From Bacteroidales bacterium (lineage in GTDB: Bacteria; Bacteroidota; Bacteroidia; Bacteroidales; Marinilabiliaceae), in NCBI GenBank assembly GCA_017960905.1, contig JAGCYH010000047.1, positions 1-64,000 on the forward strand: 64,000 bases of DNA, given 5' to 3'. A program made the translations under genes and the position numbers. Below are positions 15,712-25,193 of the stretch, in pieces. The notes under the pieces are model-generated. The model saw only the letters and a list, made by a program, of their open reading frames with translations. It was not told the DNA's origin and did no database searches. The number at the start of each line of letters is the position of its first letter. Positions within the stretch are counted from its first letter, which is position 1.

Positions 15712-17325
15712 ATGGCAGATTTTCATTACGAGCCAATGTTCCAACTTGGCGAAGACAAAACCGAATACTACTTACTGACAAAGGATTACGTGTCGGTAAG
15801 CGAATTTGAAGGCAAACCGATTCTCAAAGTTGCCAAAGAAGGCCTCACAGCCATGGCCAACGCCGCCTTCCGCGACGTGTCGTTCCTCTTGCGCCGCTCG
15901 CACAACGAGCAGGTTGCTAAAATCCTCAGCGACCCCGAAGCTTCGGAAAACGATAAATACGTGGCTCTCACCTTCTTACGCAATGCCGAAGTGGCAGCGA
16001 AAGGCAAGCTTCCGCTGTGCCAGGATACCGGCACAGCCATAATCCATGGCGAAAAAGGACAGCAAGTGTGGACTGGCTTCTGCGACGAAGAGGCTCTCTC
16101 GCTCGGCGTTTTCAAAACCTACACCGAAGAGAATCTGCGCTACTCGCAAAACGCACCGCTTTCGATGTACGAAGAGGTCAACACCAAGTGCAACCTGCCG
16201 GCGCAGATCGACATCGAAGCCACCGAAGGCATGGAATACCGCTTCCTCTGCGTTACCAAAGGCGGCGGCTCGGCCAACAAAACTTACCTCTACCAAGAGA
16301 CTAAAGCCCGCATTCAGAATCCGGGCACTCTCGTTCCTTTCTTAGTTGAAAAAATGAAAACTCTCGGCACAGCTGCTTGCCCGCCTTACCACATAGCTTT
16401 TGTTATTGGCGGCACTTCGGCCGAGAAAAACCTCCTCACAGTAAAACTCGCTTCAACGCACTACTACGATTCGCTGCCTACCAGCGGCAACGCCGCTGGT
16501 CGCGCGTTCCGCGACGTTGAACTCGAAAAGCAAGTGCTCGAAGAGGCTTACAAAATAGGCCTCGGTGCCCAGTTCGGCGGTAAATACATGGCCCACGACG
16601 TTCGCATCATCCGCCTGCCACGCCACGGTGCAAGCTGCCCCATTGGCTTGGGTGTTTCGTGCTCGGCCGACCGCAACATCAAGTGCAAGATTAATAAAGA
16701 CGGTATCTGGATTGAAAAAATGGACAGCAACCCAGGCAACCTCATTCCGGCCGCTCTGCGCCAAGTTGGCGAAGGCGATGCCGTCAAAATAAACCTCAAC
16801 CAGCCAATGAAGGATATTTTGAAAGAACTTTCAAAATACCCTGTCGCTACCCGCCTCAGCCTCAACGGCACCATAATCGTAGGCCGCGACATAGCGCATG
16901 CCAAACTCAAAGCCCGCCTCGACGCCGGTGAGGACCTGCCACAGTACATCAAAGACCATCCGATTTACTACGCCGGCCCGGCCAAAACGCCGGCAGGCAT
17001 GGCCTGCGGCTCTATGGGTCCGACGACTGCCGGCCGCATGGACCCTTACGTCGATGAGTTCCAAGACCACGGCGGAAGCCTCATCATGCTCGCCAAAGGC
17101 AACCGCGCTCAGTGCGTTACCGACGCCTGCAAGAAACACGGTGGTTTCTACCTCGGCTCTATCGGCGGCCCAGCCGCCATACTGGCACAGAACAACATCA
17201 AGAGCATCGAATGCGTTGAATATCCGGAACTTGGCATGGAAGCCATCTGGAAAATCGAAGTCGAAGACTTCCCTGCTTTCATCCTCGTCGATGACAAAGG
17301 CAACGACTTCTTCAAGCAACTCTGA
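15712..17325 (+). CDS. Class I fumarate hydratase ([4Fe-4S])
   Basis: The 537-residue enzyme interconverts fumarate and malate. It is the single-chain class I type: the alpha-like half includes [14 protein letters not shown] with a cluster cysteine and [11 protein letters not shown], the middle has [10 protein letters not shown] with another, and the beta-like half has [24 protein letters not shown] and the [26 protein letters not shown] segment. It stands alone between its own promoter and terminator. In Bacteroidales this enzyme serves the reductive branch from oxaloacetate to succinate. Confidence 0.95.
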   Translation: MADFHYEPMFQLGEDKTEYYLLTKDYVSVSEFEGKPILKVAKEGLTAMANAAFRDVSFLLRRSHNEQVAKILSDPEASENDKYVALTFLRNAEVAAKGKLPLCQDTGTAIIHGEKGQQVWTGFCDEEALSLGVFKTYTEENLRYSQNAPLSMYEEVNTKCNLPAQIDIEATEGMEYRFLCVTKGGGSANKTYLYQETKARIQNPGTLVPFLVEKMKTLGTAACPPYHIAFVIGGTSAEKNLLTVKLASTHYYDSLPTSGNAAGRAFRDVELEKQVLEEAYKIGLGAQFGGKYMAHDVRIIRLPRHGASCPIGLGVSCSADRNIKCKINKDGIWIEKMDSNPGNLIPAALRQVGEGDAVKINLNQPMKDILKELSKYPVATRLSLNGTIIVGRDIAHAKLKARLDAGEDLPQYIKDHPIYYAGPAKTPAGMACGSMGPTTAGRMDPYVDEFQDHGGSLIMLAKGNRAQCVTDACKKHGGFYLGSIGGPAAILAQNNIKSIECVEYPELGMEAIWKIEVEDFPAFILVDDKGNDFFKQL

Positions 17326-17340
17326 TAATTTCTGATAATA

Positions 17341-17378
17341 AAAAAAGGTCGGGAAAGTTAACTTTCCCGACCTTTTTT
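17341..17378 (+). terminator. Terminator after fumarase
   Basis: A 19-bp perfect stem (17341-17359 with 17360-17378, core GGTCGGGAAAGTT) is flanked by A-run and T-run arms, so it can act in both directions. It sits 15 bases after the fumarase stop. Confidence 0.93.
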
Positions 17379-17408
17379 ATAATATTGCATAATAAATTCT
17401 GACGTAAT

Positions 17409-18380
17409 ATGAAAAAAGTAACTTTAGGAATAGACGTTGGCGGTACCAACATCGCCTTCGGCATTGTCGACCGCGAAGGAAACGTTTTGTCGAAAAGCAC
17501 CATCGCCACTCCGCAGTGCAACGACGCTGTGCAATATACCAAGCTTATTTCCAACGAGATACAAACAATCATCAACAAAGCTGACGATTGCGAGATATGC
17601 GGCATTGGCATAGGTGCCCCCAACGGCAACTACTACAAAGGCACCATAGAACACGCCGCAAACCTCACCATCAAAGGCATCGTGCCGTTCATTCAATTGC
17701 TCAAAGAGCAATTGAACTGCACATACAACATATCGCTCACCAACGACGCCAACGCCGCCGCCATGGGCGAAATGATATATGGCGGTGCCCGCGGCATGAG
17801 AAACTTCGTAATGTACACACTTGGCACGGGAGTCGGCAGCGGCATTATTGTCAACGGCGACCTCGTTTACGGTGCCGACGGTTTCGCCGGCGAATGCGGG
17901 CACACAATGCTCGTCCCTGGCGGCCGCACCTGCGGCTGCGGCATCAACGGACACCTTGAATCGTATTGCTCCGCCGGAGGCATGAAACGCACAGCCTTCG
18001 AGCTCTTGGCATATTATAATGCAAATGATAGTTTGCTTGCGCAAAAATCATTTGCCACACTGACCGCCAAAGACATCTGCGAGGCAGCGCTTCAAGGCGA
18101 CAAAGTCGCCTTGGAAGTGTTCGAACGCACCGGCGACTACCTCGCCCGCGGCATTGCCGACACCATTCACCACCTAAGTCCCGAGGCCGTATTCATCTTC
18201 GGCGGCCCTACGGCCGCCGGCGAATTACTCTTCGCACCTATCCGCAACAATCTTGAGAAATATCTGCTGCCAGTCTTCAAAGGCAAGGCACGAATACTGC
18301 CCTCGCAGCTCAAACTTGGCGATGCCGCCATTGTTGGCGCCTCGGCCCTCGCCTGGAAAGAACTCGAGAAAAACCAATAA
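17409..18380 (+). CDS. ROK-family sugar kinase (glucokinase-like)
   Basis: The 323-residue protein begins with the phosphate-1 motif LGIDVGGTNIAFGIVD, has the catalytic aspartate in SLTNDANAAAMGE, and the ROK zinc signature in GHTMLVPGGRTCGCGINGHLE (H-x9-CxCG-x2-G-x2-E pattern). The C-terminal IFGGPTAAGELL and GDAAIVGASALA segments complete the fold. ROK kinases of this length in Bacteroidales phosphorylate glucose or related hexoses. It lies directly after the fumarase terminator; no promoter of the standard form was picked out. Confidence 0.92.
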   Translation: MKKVTLGIDVGGTNIAFGIVDREGNVLSKSTIATPQCNDAVQYTKLISNEIQTIINKADDCEICGIGIGAPNGNYYKGTIEHAANLTIKGIVPFIQLLKEQLNCTYNISLTNDANAAAMGEMIYGGARGMRNFVMYTLGTGVGSGIIVNGDLVYGADGFAGECGHTMLVPGGRTCGCGINGHLESYCSAGGMKRTAFELLAYYNANDSLLAQKSFATLTAKDICEAALQGDKVALEVFERTGDYLARGIADTIHHLSPEAVFIFGGPTAAGELLFAPIRNNLEKYLLPVFKGKARILPSQLKLGDAAIVGASALAWKELEKNQ

Positions 18381-18392
18381 CAGCACCCCACA

Positions 18393-18432
18393 AAAAAACG
18401 CCACGCCCGCCAAACAAAAAGTTTGGCGGGCG
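18393..18432 (-). terminator. Terminator of the AlbA-domain gene (minus strand)
   Basis: CGCCCGCCAAAC (18404-18415) and GTTTGGCGGGCG (18421-18432) form a 12-bp stem with a 5-base loop. On the minus strand it is followed shortly by a run of seven T, so it ends the gene at 18463 and lies between the convergent kinase and regulator. Confidence 0.85.
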
Positions 18433-18462
18433 CGTCGGTTATAAGTTATTATCCTGGGGGTA

Positions 18463-19827
18463 TTAGTTTATATTTATTATTTTCCAATAACCCTTCGTAT
18501 CACTACCGACTCGTTTAATGTATTTATTGCGCAAAAGCGCAATGTGATTTTTAACGGTACGAGGCGAAACCGCAAGTGTTTTGCTCAATTCGTCAATTGT
18601 TGCAGACGGATTCTTGGCAATCGCTCGTAGTGTTCTCTGAGTATTTGGGGACAATTCTCCGGGCAATTCTCTGGGCAATTCTCTGGGCAATTCTCTGGGC
18701 AATTTCTGAGAATCACTTTCAGATATTTCGCTTTCTATTTCAAATGCAAACGGGATTGTAACTCGTAAGAAAAAGTCCATAAATTCAAAAGCTTCTTTCC
18801 CATAACGCTCTGTGACCAATGGTATTCCGTAGCCGGTCTGCTCCATCAAGTCAAGACGGATGAAAAGACGAGCAAGTTCTTCGTTGACTGGCTTTGAAAC
18901 GCCACGAAAGAAATCTTCTTTTGACAGATTGACTGGGAGACCGCCAGTTGAAACTATCTCCATCCTATCAGTGTAAACATATATAGCTGGTGGGGTGCCA
19001 TCCGCCCAATTATTGTGCAGACAGGCGTTGAACCAAACTTCACGAAATGCGTCACGATCAAAAAGATGCATATCGTTACGCACTCCTTTTTTGAAACTAG
19101 AGCGAGTTTCGTTTATAACATCGGCACAATAGTCGTAGGCTTGCTTCATTGCAACGACAAGGCATTTGTCGCCATATTCATTGCGTACGGCTATACCATC
19201 TGCTTTGTTTCTCCCCTTAAATCGCACCACCTTAATTGAAACTTCATTCTTATCTGCCAACAGTTCAGCCATCTTATTGTATCGACCATCTGTAGTGCGA
19301 AGATGAAAGTTTTCGGCGAACGACGCTTCGTTTAAATTAAGCCCCTTCTCGGTAAGCAGAAGTTTCAAGTACTGAAATGTCGGCGACTGTATCCGACTTG
19401 CCATTTCCGTGATTTTAGCTCTAGAAACAAGGAATCTGTTGTGAACAAGATTAATTTGTTCTTCTGTCATTGAGCGACACGTAGTTCCAACACGAATAAA
19501 ACAGCCTTGTGAGCTGCGACCATATTTCTTAATATAATAAAGACCGTGCCCCTTATAAACTTTTATTTCTACAACGTGCTTTTGTTCAATGTATTTCGTA
19601 TTAAGTTCAACACATTCTCGTGGCTCTGGCAAAATCTGACTTTCAACGATATCGGCTACTTTCTTCAGCGATTCATCAAGATCCGTCACACCACAAATTG
19701 TTCCGTCGTCATTAACTCCTATATATATTGTACCTCCTTCAGTATTAAGGAACGACACAATCTCTTTTGGAATCGAATCGGCCAAACGCTGCTTTAATTC
19801 TATTTTCTCTGTTTCTGCGAAAACCAT
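18463..19827 (-). CDS. AlbA_2/Schlafen-domain putative transcriptional regulator
   Basis: The 454-residue protein has an N-terminal AlbA_2 domain (about 1-115: EIVSFLNTEGGTIYIGVNDDG, GCFIRVGTTCRSMT), a middle region with a GHKL-ATPase-like remnant (NACLHNNWADG, IYVYTDRMEIVSTGGLP, LMEQTGYGIPLV) and a C-terminal winged helix (ATIDELSKTLAVSPRTVKNHIALL). Such proteins are annotated as ATP-dependent DNA helicase-related or transcriptional regulators; their targets are generally unknown. Between the ATPase-like part and the winged helix lies a repeated Leu-Pro-Arg-Glu linker encoded by a 12-bp tandem repeat. It stands alone with its own terminator. Confidence 0.86.
   Translation of the reverse strand: MVFAETEKIELKQRLADSIPKEIVSFLNTEGGTIYIGVNDDGTICGVTDLDESLKKVADIVESQILPEPRECVELNTKYIEQKHVVEIKVYKGHGLYYIKKYGRSSQGCFIRVGTTCRSMTEEQINLVHNRFLVSRAKITEMASRIQSPTFQYLKLLLTEKGLNLNEASFAENFHLRTTDGRYNKMAELLADKNEVSIKVVRFKGRNKADGIAVRNEYGDKCLVVAMKQAYDYCADVINETRSSFKKGVRNDMHLFDRDAFREVWFNACLHNNWADGTPPAIYVYTDRMEIVSTGGLPVNLSKEDFFRGVSKPVNEELARLFIRLDLMEQTGYGIPLVTERYGKEAFEFMDFFLRVTIPFAFEIESEISESDSQKLPRELPRELPRELPGELSPNTQRTLRAIAKNPSATIDELSKTLAVSPRTVKNHIALLRNKYIKRVGSDTKGYWKIININ
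18648..18708. repeat. 12-bp tandem repeat inside the AlbA-domain gene
   Basis: Three perfect copies of GGGCAATTCTCT (18661-18696) are flanked by two imperfect ones. On the coding strand they give repeated LPRE units in the hinge before the winged helix. The unit is a multiple of three, so copy changes would alter linker length without a frameshift. Confidence 0.88.
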
Positions 19828-19933
19828 ATTACCAACAATCTACATTTTTCCCCTTCTCTACTTATAATTCTCTTTTATATACGCCTTAATCCGCTCATTA
19901 TCAAAGTCAAAACGCTTTTTCAACTCGTATATT

Positions 19934-20494
19934 TTAGTTTTTTTGTAGCACTCTTACTTTTATAAACTTAGCTGGATTGCCTCCCACTATAGTCCACGGT
20001 GCAACATCTTTATACACCGAAGCCGTTGCTCCTACTATTGCCCCCTCGCCTATCGTAACACCCATACCTACATATGCTCGCATAGCAACCCAAGCTTTAT
20101 CCTCAATAACAATTGGAGCTATTACCAAACCTGTTTTAACATTATTCAATTCTGAAGTCTTATGACCTGCTGTGCATAAAAACGAATACTGCGATACTAC
20201 GGAATTCTCACCAATATCAATGATAGCTTGATTGTAACATACAACATGAGGGCCCAAACATGAACCATCTTTCATAACCAAGTTCCAAGGCGCCCATATT
20301 TTTGCAGACGAATAAACAACTACACCCTTGCCTATTTTTGCCATAAATATTCGGAGAATAATTCTACGCCACGCATTAAATATCGGCGTCCCAAATGGTC
20401 TGAAAAAAAGCATATAAACAACGATCCACACCGCACGCTTCATCTTAATTCCCCAAGTTACTCTTCCTATTTCTTGAATCTGATTCACAAACAA
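19934..20494 (-). CDS. Hexapeptide-repeat acyltransferase (WcaF-like)
   Basis: The 186-residue protein belongs to the left-handed beta-helix acetyltransferases, with an amphipathic N-terminus (AVWIVVYMLFFRPFGTPIFNAW) followed by hexapeptide coils (KIGKGVVVYSSAKIWAPWNL, AIIDIGENSVVSQYSF, VTIGEGAIVGATASVYKDV) and the typical ending PWTIVGGNPAKFIK. It is most like colanic-acid-type O-acetyltransferases. It is an outlier of the polysaccharide locus, cut off from it by the repeat-flanked ATPase gene. Confidence 0.88.
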   Translation of the reverse strand: MFVNQIQEIGRVTWGIKMKRAVWIVVYMLFFRPFGTPIFNAWRRIILRIFMAKIGKGVVVYSSAKIWAPWNLVMKDGSCLGPHVVCYNQAIIDIGENSVVSQYSFLCTAGHKTSELNNVKTGLVIAPIVIEDKAWVAMRAYVGMGVTIGEGAIVGATASVYKDVAPWTIVGGNPAKFIKVRVLQKN

Positions 20495-20552
20495 TTATTT
20501 TTATTTATTTTACTAATTATCAACTTTTTAAAACAACTACACTCAATTATTT

Positions 20553-20700
20553 TTTACCAAATCTCATGTTTTTTTCGCGATTTGGTAAAATCAACGAACA
20601 ACGTCCTTACCAAATCTCATATTTTTTTACACGATTTGGTAAAACCAACAAGCATCACCTTTACCAAATCTCTGATTTTTTTATGCGATTTTGTAAAACT
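20553..20700. repeat. Left array of three hairpin repeats beside the ATPase gene
   Basis: Three units of about 54 bp begin at 20553, 20606 and 20660. Each has arms TTTACCAAATC and GATTTGGTAAA around a T-rich loop, joined by AACCAACAAGC-like linkers; the third has a mutated right arm (GATTTTGTAAA). The array abuts the stop codon of the ATPase gene. A similar array, in the same orientation and with the same order of unit variants, lies on the other side of the gene at 22153. Confidence 0.9.
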
Positions 20701-22105
20701 ACGCAAACAAATCGTCTGCTACTATTTGGTTATCAATCAAAGACGAATATTTATTATTCGCAAGACCATACGTAGTCACAAACGTCTGCAATACTCCCTT
20801 ATTTATTTTAGCCGCAGTACAGAAAGCCGCAGTACGCTCGAGGATCTTGTCATAGTACTTTTTATCCAACGTATATGGCAAAACACTAAACTTCATTTCG
20901 CACACATTAAGCATTCCGTCGGCTCTGTCGATAATCATATCTATCTGCGAGGTATCGTCGCGCCATGTACTTACAGCTGTGGCCATACCATTTATACCAA
21001 GTTTTCGTTTTATCTGCTCGATATGGAGCAAACATACCAACTCAAAAGTATAGCCTTGCCAGACAGAAAACGATGGGTTCTTGATATTATGAGTCCAAAA
21101 ATGCGGATCTTTCGATTTATCGTTTTCGATAAATCGAAAATAAAACAGCGTGTATGGATCTGACAATTTGTATATAGTATTCTTAATCTTTCGATTGTAA
21201 TGCGCAAAACTTATCACAAAATCGCAACGCTCGAGATTACTAAGCATTTTCGAGAACACTCCTCCTTGCATATTCGTCTTTTCCGACAATTGCTGGCGAG
21301 TCAGTCCCGACTGAGTTCCAGACAGAGCTTTTACGATGGAAATGTATTTATCGGCCGAATTAAACAACACTTTATACAATTCATCGAACTCCATCCGTAG
21401 TTTTGCGTTTTTTGCAAAAAACAACTCGTCTATGTTTTGAGCGAGGCTTTTCTTAAAATCGACCAGACTCAAATAATATGGAATTCCACCCATAACCATA
21501 TACAATTGCAACACTTGATACCGGTCCCATTTCCCGCCTTTAGCAAGCATATACTTTTCGACTTCGGCAAGTGTAAACGGACGAAGATATATCTGACGTG
21601 TCACTCTATTGTAGAGACCGCCTTGATTGGCAAAAAGCTTATCGGCCATCCACGATGTAGCCGAGCCACTCGCAACTAATAATATATCTTCGCGCAATGC
21701 CGCCCATCCATTCCAGAAGTTTTCAAAAGCTTTTACAAATTTTGAGCCAGGCGTGTCTATCCATGGCATTTCATCAATAAATATAACCTTTCGACGCTTT
21801 GCCGGCAAAGCCGACAAATACTGTCGAAGTATTTCAAAAGCATCAATCCAACTCGACAGGGGCGACAAATAAGTAGTCTTACTATACTCTTTGAGTGCGA
21901 TAGCAAAATTGCGCAATTGTTCAGATTCGGTTAGATTATGACCACCAACATATCGGAATGTAAATCTGTTTTTGAAGGTCTTATTCACAAGATATGTTTT
22001 CCCTACACGCCGGCGACCATACACAACAACAAATTCGGATTGTTGCGAATTATAACATTGCTCTATCTGTGCAATCTCGTCCTTTCTTCCTACCAAAACA
22101 TTCAT
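20699..22105 (-). CDS. AAA+ ATPase with C-terminal DUF234/PD-(D/E)xK-like domain
   Basis: The 468-residue protein has a Walker A GRRRVGKT (30-37), Walker B VIFIDEMPW, a sensor-like LLVASGSATSWM, a winged-helix part (SGLTRQQLSEKTNMQGGVFSKML) and a C-terminal domain with IDMIID...CEMKF, which fits the D...ExK core of PD-(D/E)xK nucleases. Such ATPases are abundant in Bacteroidales and archaea, often in many copies, and their job is unknown. The gene is bounded on both sides by similar hairpin arrays, so it may be a mobile cassette. It separates the WcaF-like gene from the rest of the polysaccharide locus. Confidence 0.88.
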   Translation of the reverse strand: MNVLVGRKDEIAQIEQCYNSQQSEFVVVYGRRRVGKTYLVNKTFKNRFTFRYVGGHNLTESEQLRNFAIALKEYSKTTYLSPLSSWIDAFEILRQYLSALPAKRRKVIFIDEMPWIDTPGSKFVKAFENFWNGWAALREDILLVASGSATSWMADKLFANQGGLYNRVTRQIYLRPFTLAEVEKYMLAKGGKWDRYQVLQLYMVMGGIPYYLSLVDFKKSLAQNIDELFFAKNAKLRMEFDELYKVLFNSADKYISIVKALSGTQSGLTRQQLSEKTNMQGGVFSKMLSNLERCDFVISFAHYNRKIKNTIYKLSDPYTLFYFRFIENDKSKDPHFWTHNIKNPSFSVWQGYTFELVCLLHIEQIKRKLGINGMATAVSTWRDDTSQIDMIIDRADGMLNVCEMKFSVLPYTLDKKYYDKILERTAAFCTAAKINKGVLQTFVTTYGLANNKYSSLIDNQIVADDLFA

Positions 22106-22152
22106 ATATAAACATTTACGCCGACAAAGATAATATATTATTTCGAATCATC

Positions 22153-22271
22153 TTTACCAAATCTCATATTTTTTTCGCGATTTGGTAAAACCAGCAAGCA
22201 ATACCTTTACCAAATCTCATGTTTTTTTTGCACGATTTGGTAAAACCAACAAGCGACACCTTTACCAAATC
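22153..22271. repeat. Right array of hairpin repeats beside the ATPase gene
   Basis: Two complete units (arms at 22153-22163/22179-22189 and 22206-22216/22234-22244) and a third left arm at 22261-22271 without its partner. The order of loop variants (TCAT, TCAT, TCTG after the arm) repeats that of the left array, so the arrays are direct duplicates flanking the gene. Confidence 0.9.
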
Positions 22272-22317
22272 TCTGTTTTTTTTTTGCCAAAAACAGGCAA
22301 CCTATTTTAGACAAAAA

Positions 22318-23454
22318 TCATTCAAAAAAAACAAACTCTGGTTTTTCGCTTTTATTCAGAATCCATTCGTATAGCGATGCCATTTTTTGCCCAACCGACT
22401 CTACCGAATAGTTTGCCTCAACCAGCTTTCGGCCTCTCTGCCCCATTGCCTCCAACTCTGTAGGCTGAAGTTGCAGGGCTTGTCTTACAGCCTCTGTTAT
22501 AGCTCGTTGAGAGTATTCTACCCACCAACCACATTGATGAGTTTTCAATTCGCTCCACGGCGAGCCTTGGGTCGCTATGCAAGGTATGCCTCGCAACAAT
22601 CCTTCAAGAATCACATTGCCGAAGTTCTCAAATTCACTCGGCATGGCCAAAACCGATAGCGAAGCTATCGCTTCGTCTTTTTCGCGCCCCGAGAGGAATC
22701 CGGCAAAACGCACATTACGCAATCCCAGGCGTTCAACTTCTGCTTTCAAGAAAGACTCATAACGGTCATCGCCGCCACCAATAATAAGTAATTCGGCTGC
22801 CTGCGCAGCCGAACCAAGTTCGGCAAACGCATATATCAGACCTTCAACATTTTTGCGTGGCGAGAGACGTCCCAAATATCCCAAACGGAACACACTGTCT
22901 GGTTTCTTATACTCATAATCGCGGATAACAATCGGGTTTGGTATTACTGCAATAGGCGATTTAACGCCCAGCGCACGACAATGCCGCATTTCCTCATCAC
23001 AAGTAACCTGCACACACGCTGCCTTATTCAAATCTGACAGCAAACGGAACTTAAGAGAAAGTTTTTTGAATGTTGTGCTCGACTTCGCTATATCCTGCGG
23101 ATATAGCATTCCGCGAGGTGTTATCAGATAAGGCTTTCCGACCTTACGCGCATACGACGCCAGTGCGTACGTTGGCCATTGCCAAACGCCCTGCGCATGA
23201 TATATGTCGAAATCGCCACACTCAGCAATGTGCCTCTTGTACGTCGGCGAATACGCCAAACGATTTCCGAATGGTCGTCCAGCGTAGTGTACTGCAACAT
23301 CGTCGCCTATCAGTTGTCCGTTGGCGTCGAGGTCGTACATAAGCAGTTCGGCCTGCACACCATTCTGCGCAAGCCCTTTCATAGTCAAGTATGCGCTCAT
23401 TGCCGGTCCGCCCGACCGCACATCCAACGAACCTGTATGTAGTACTCTAATCAT
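22318..23454 (-). CDS. Glycosyltransferase family 4
   Basis: This 378-residue protein has the two-Rossmann GT-B layout. The N-terminal half opens with VLHTGSLDVRSGGPAMSAYL, and the nucleotide-sugar half shows RLGYLGRLSPRKNVEGLIYAF, ELLIIGGGDD and the catalytic-region segment MPSEFENFGNVILEGLLRGIPCIA, where the EFENFGNVILE stretch fits the EX7E motif of GT4 enzymes. It would add a sugar to the surface polysaccharide at the cytoplasmic membrane. By eye its G+C is clearly higher than the genes that follow upstream in the locus, so it probably belongs to the older, resident part. Confidence 0.9.
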   Translation of the reverse strand: MIRVLHTGSLDVRSGGPAMSAYLTMKGLAQNGVQAELLMYDLDANGQLIGDDVAVHYAGRPFGNRLAYSPTYKRHIAECGDFDIYHAQGVWQWPTYALASYARKVGKPYLITPRGMLYPQDIAKSSTTFKKLSLKFRLLSDLNKAACVQVTCDEEMRHCRALGVKSPIAVIPNPIVIRDYEYKKPDSVFRLGYLGRLSPRKNVEGLIYAFAELGSAAQAAELLIIGGGDDRYESFLKAEVERLGLRNVRFAGFLSGREKDEAIASLSVLAMPSEFENFGNVILEGLLRGIPCIATQGSPWSELKTHQCGWWVEYSQRAITEAVRQALQLQPTELEAMGQRGRKLVEANYSVESVGQKMASLYEWILNKSEKPEFVFFE

Positions 23455-23852
23455 TGTCTATCGTGAAATTGTGTAAAGTGTAAAGTTTAATGTGTAATGA
23501 GTAAAGTATAATGTATAAAGTATAAAGTATAATGTATAATGTGTAATGAGTAAAGTATAAAAAGTACCAAATGTCTTTACTCTTTAATCTCTACTCTCTA
23601 CTCCTTACTATCTACTCTTTACTCTTTCTGTATCCTCCGTGCTCTCTGTGCCCTCTGTGCCTCTGTGAGAGAACTCTTTAATCTTTACTCTTTAATTTCT
23701 ACTCTTCCTATATATTCTAAAAGATCATTTCCCGACCACACGCCCCCCAGACGTGTATTCTTAATATAGCATATTTGCAACTATTGGTTCATTGCGACAA
23801 TACGACTAACCCTATTTCAGAGATTCACATGATTACCTTTCTTATTCTAAAA
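23455..23852. other. 398-base gene-free spacer of low-complexity repeats
   Basis: From 23460 to 23570 the spacer is built of AAAGT/GTATAATGT-like repeats, and from 23572 to 23710 of the roughly complementary TACTCTTTACTC family, so the halves could pair into a long imperfect hairpin. Between them is a tract of CTCTGTGCC-type repeats (23633-23670), the complement of CACAGAGG-type sequences I recall from many Bacteroidota intergenic regions. No open frame or promoter box is evident. It marks the junction between the G+C-richer glycosyltransferase and the A+T-rich block. Confidence 0.6.
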
Positions 23853-25193
23853 CTATTGTTTTGATAGAGCGATTTCGCTAATTATATATCTTTTTTTCCC
23901 TCTGTCATCAGGAATTGAGTCAACTATTTCACTCGAGAAAGGAATCGTTTTACCTAACTGAGATCGTAAACTATTTGTTATATCATAGATTCTGCTGTCG
24001 TTCATGTCAACCCCATCTTTCAACACAATCCGTAACTCTACGGAATAATCTTTCTTTTGATATATTTGATACGAACTTATTAAGTCGTAATAATTATCAC
24101 AAATGGTTGTCAAGTATGCTCCATCAATTTTAGTACCATCGCCTAAATGAACAGAATCTGTTATACGTCCTCTTACAAAATCTATTTTGGGGTATCCGTC
24201 CTCCGAATCTTCTGCGAACTCAATATAACTGCTTTTATCTCCCAATCTGTATTTTATCAATGGATAAGCAAAAGAATTCAAATCGGTTATCAGAATATCC
24301 CCCAGCTCGTCCTTATCACAACTCATATTATTAGCATCTACTATATCTACATGAACGAAATCATTACATACCGTCATTTTTGGTTCTTCTGGCTTTTGAA
24401 TCGCGATGTTCCACATTTCACAGCAACCATACTGATCCATTATTGAACAATTAAATGCTTTCTCTAATTTTTTACGAACCAATGGTAACAGTGGCGATGA
24501 AGTACACCATACCATTTTCAAAGTATCTATTATTATCTGCTTTTTTATTATATAGTCCGCCACGTTTTCCAATGCGGAACAATACCCCTGTAGCCATACT
24601 GTTTTTTGTCTTTTTATATCGTCTATAAAATCAACAATATTTTGCTCTGTTATTTTTGAAGCATTTAGATACGAACGTCGTGTTGGCCACCACAACAACC
24701 TGTTTTTCATCTTAGCAAAAAACGTTGTCGGTGTCCGACGGTGCAATATTCCAACATTAGCAGATGGATCAATTCCCCACCAAGCAAATGCACGCCATCC
24801 CATAACTTCTACCGGTATTGTGTTGTCTTTATAGACTCTCAATGGCGTTCCGGTAGAACCGCCAGTAGTAGTAATACTTAAATCGTCTATTTTGTATTTA
24901 TCGCTCAGCAACTCCTCTGCACGAGTTCGTATAATCTGCTTCTCCAAAGGAGGTACTTTCTCCCAATCAGCCCAACTACTTAACATTTCCGGTCTGAAAC
25001 CACACTCATCGTAATATGAACGATAAAAAGGCACATGGTTGTATGCATAATCTACCAACATTCGGCATTTTTCAAACTCAATGCGTTTTTTTTCTTCACC
25101 CTGCAACTTATCAAACAGAAGAGATTCTTTGTAAGCTTTATATGCCTTCCACCTGAACAATCTGTTCTTAAGCCAAAATATAGATGATTTCAT
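23853..25193 (-). CDS. PaaK/CapK-like AMP-forming ligase family protein
   Basis: The 446-residue protein resembles phenylacetate-CoA ligase-like proteins called CapK in capsule loci. The nucleotide-binding loop is TTTGGSTGTPLRVY (near 108-121), with later family segments in IMDQYGCCEMW and LGDILITDLNSFAYPLIKYRLGD. In capsule clusters such proteins may activate an acyl or amino-acid substituent for attachment to the polysaccharide; the substrate is unknown. Its start overlaps the stop of the CapA-like gene by 4 bases (ATGA), implying coupled translation. Confidence 0.85.
   Translation of the reverse strand: MKSSIFWLKNRLFRWKAYKAYKESLLFDKLQGEEKKRIEFEKCRMLVDYAYNHVPFYRSYYDECGFRPEMLSSWADWEKVPPLEKQIIRTRAEELLSDKYKIDDLSITTTGGSTGTPLRVYKDNTIPVEVMGWRAFAWWGIDPSANVGILHRRTPTTFFAKMKNRLLWWPTRRSYLNASKITEQNIVDFIDDIKRQKTVWLQGYCSALENVADYIIKKQIIIDTLKMVWCTSSPLLPLVRKKLEKAFNCSIMDQYGCCEMWNIAIQKPEEPKMTVCNDFVHVDIVDANNMSCDKDELGDILITDLNSFAYPLIKYRLGDKSSYIEFAEDSEDGYPKIDFVRGRITDSVHLGDGTKIDGAYLTTICDNYYDLISSYQIYQKKDYSVELRIVLKDGVDMNDSRIYDITNSLRSQLGKTIPFSSEIVDSIPDDRGKKRYIISEIALSKQ

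Noticed and set aside
20553..22271. CRISPR-like repeat arrays
   Set aside because: The repeats have regular spacing, but each unit is itself a hairpin, the linkers are nearly the same sequence rather than unique spacers, there are only three units per side, and no cas genes are near.
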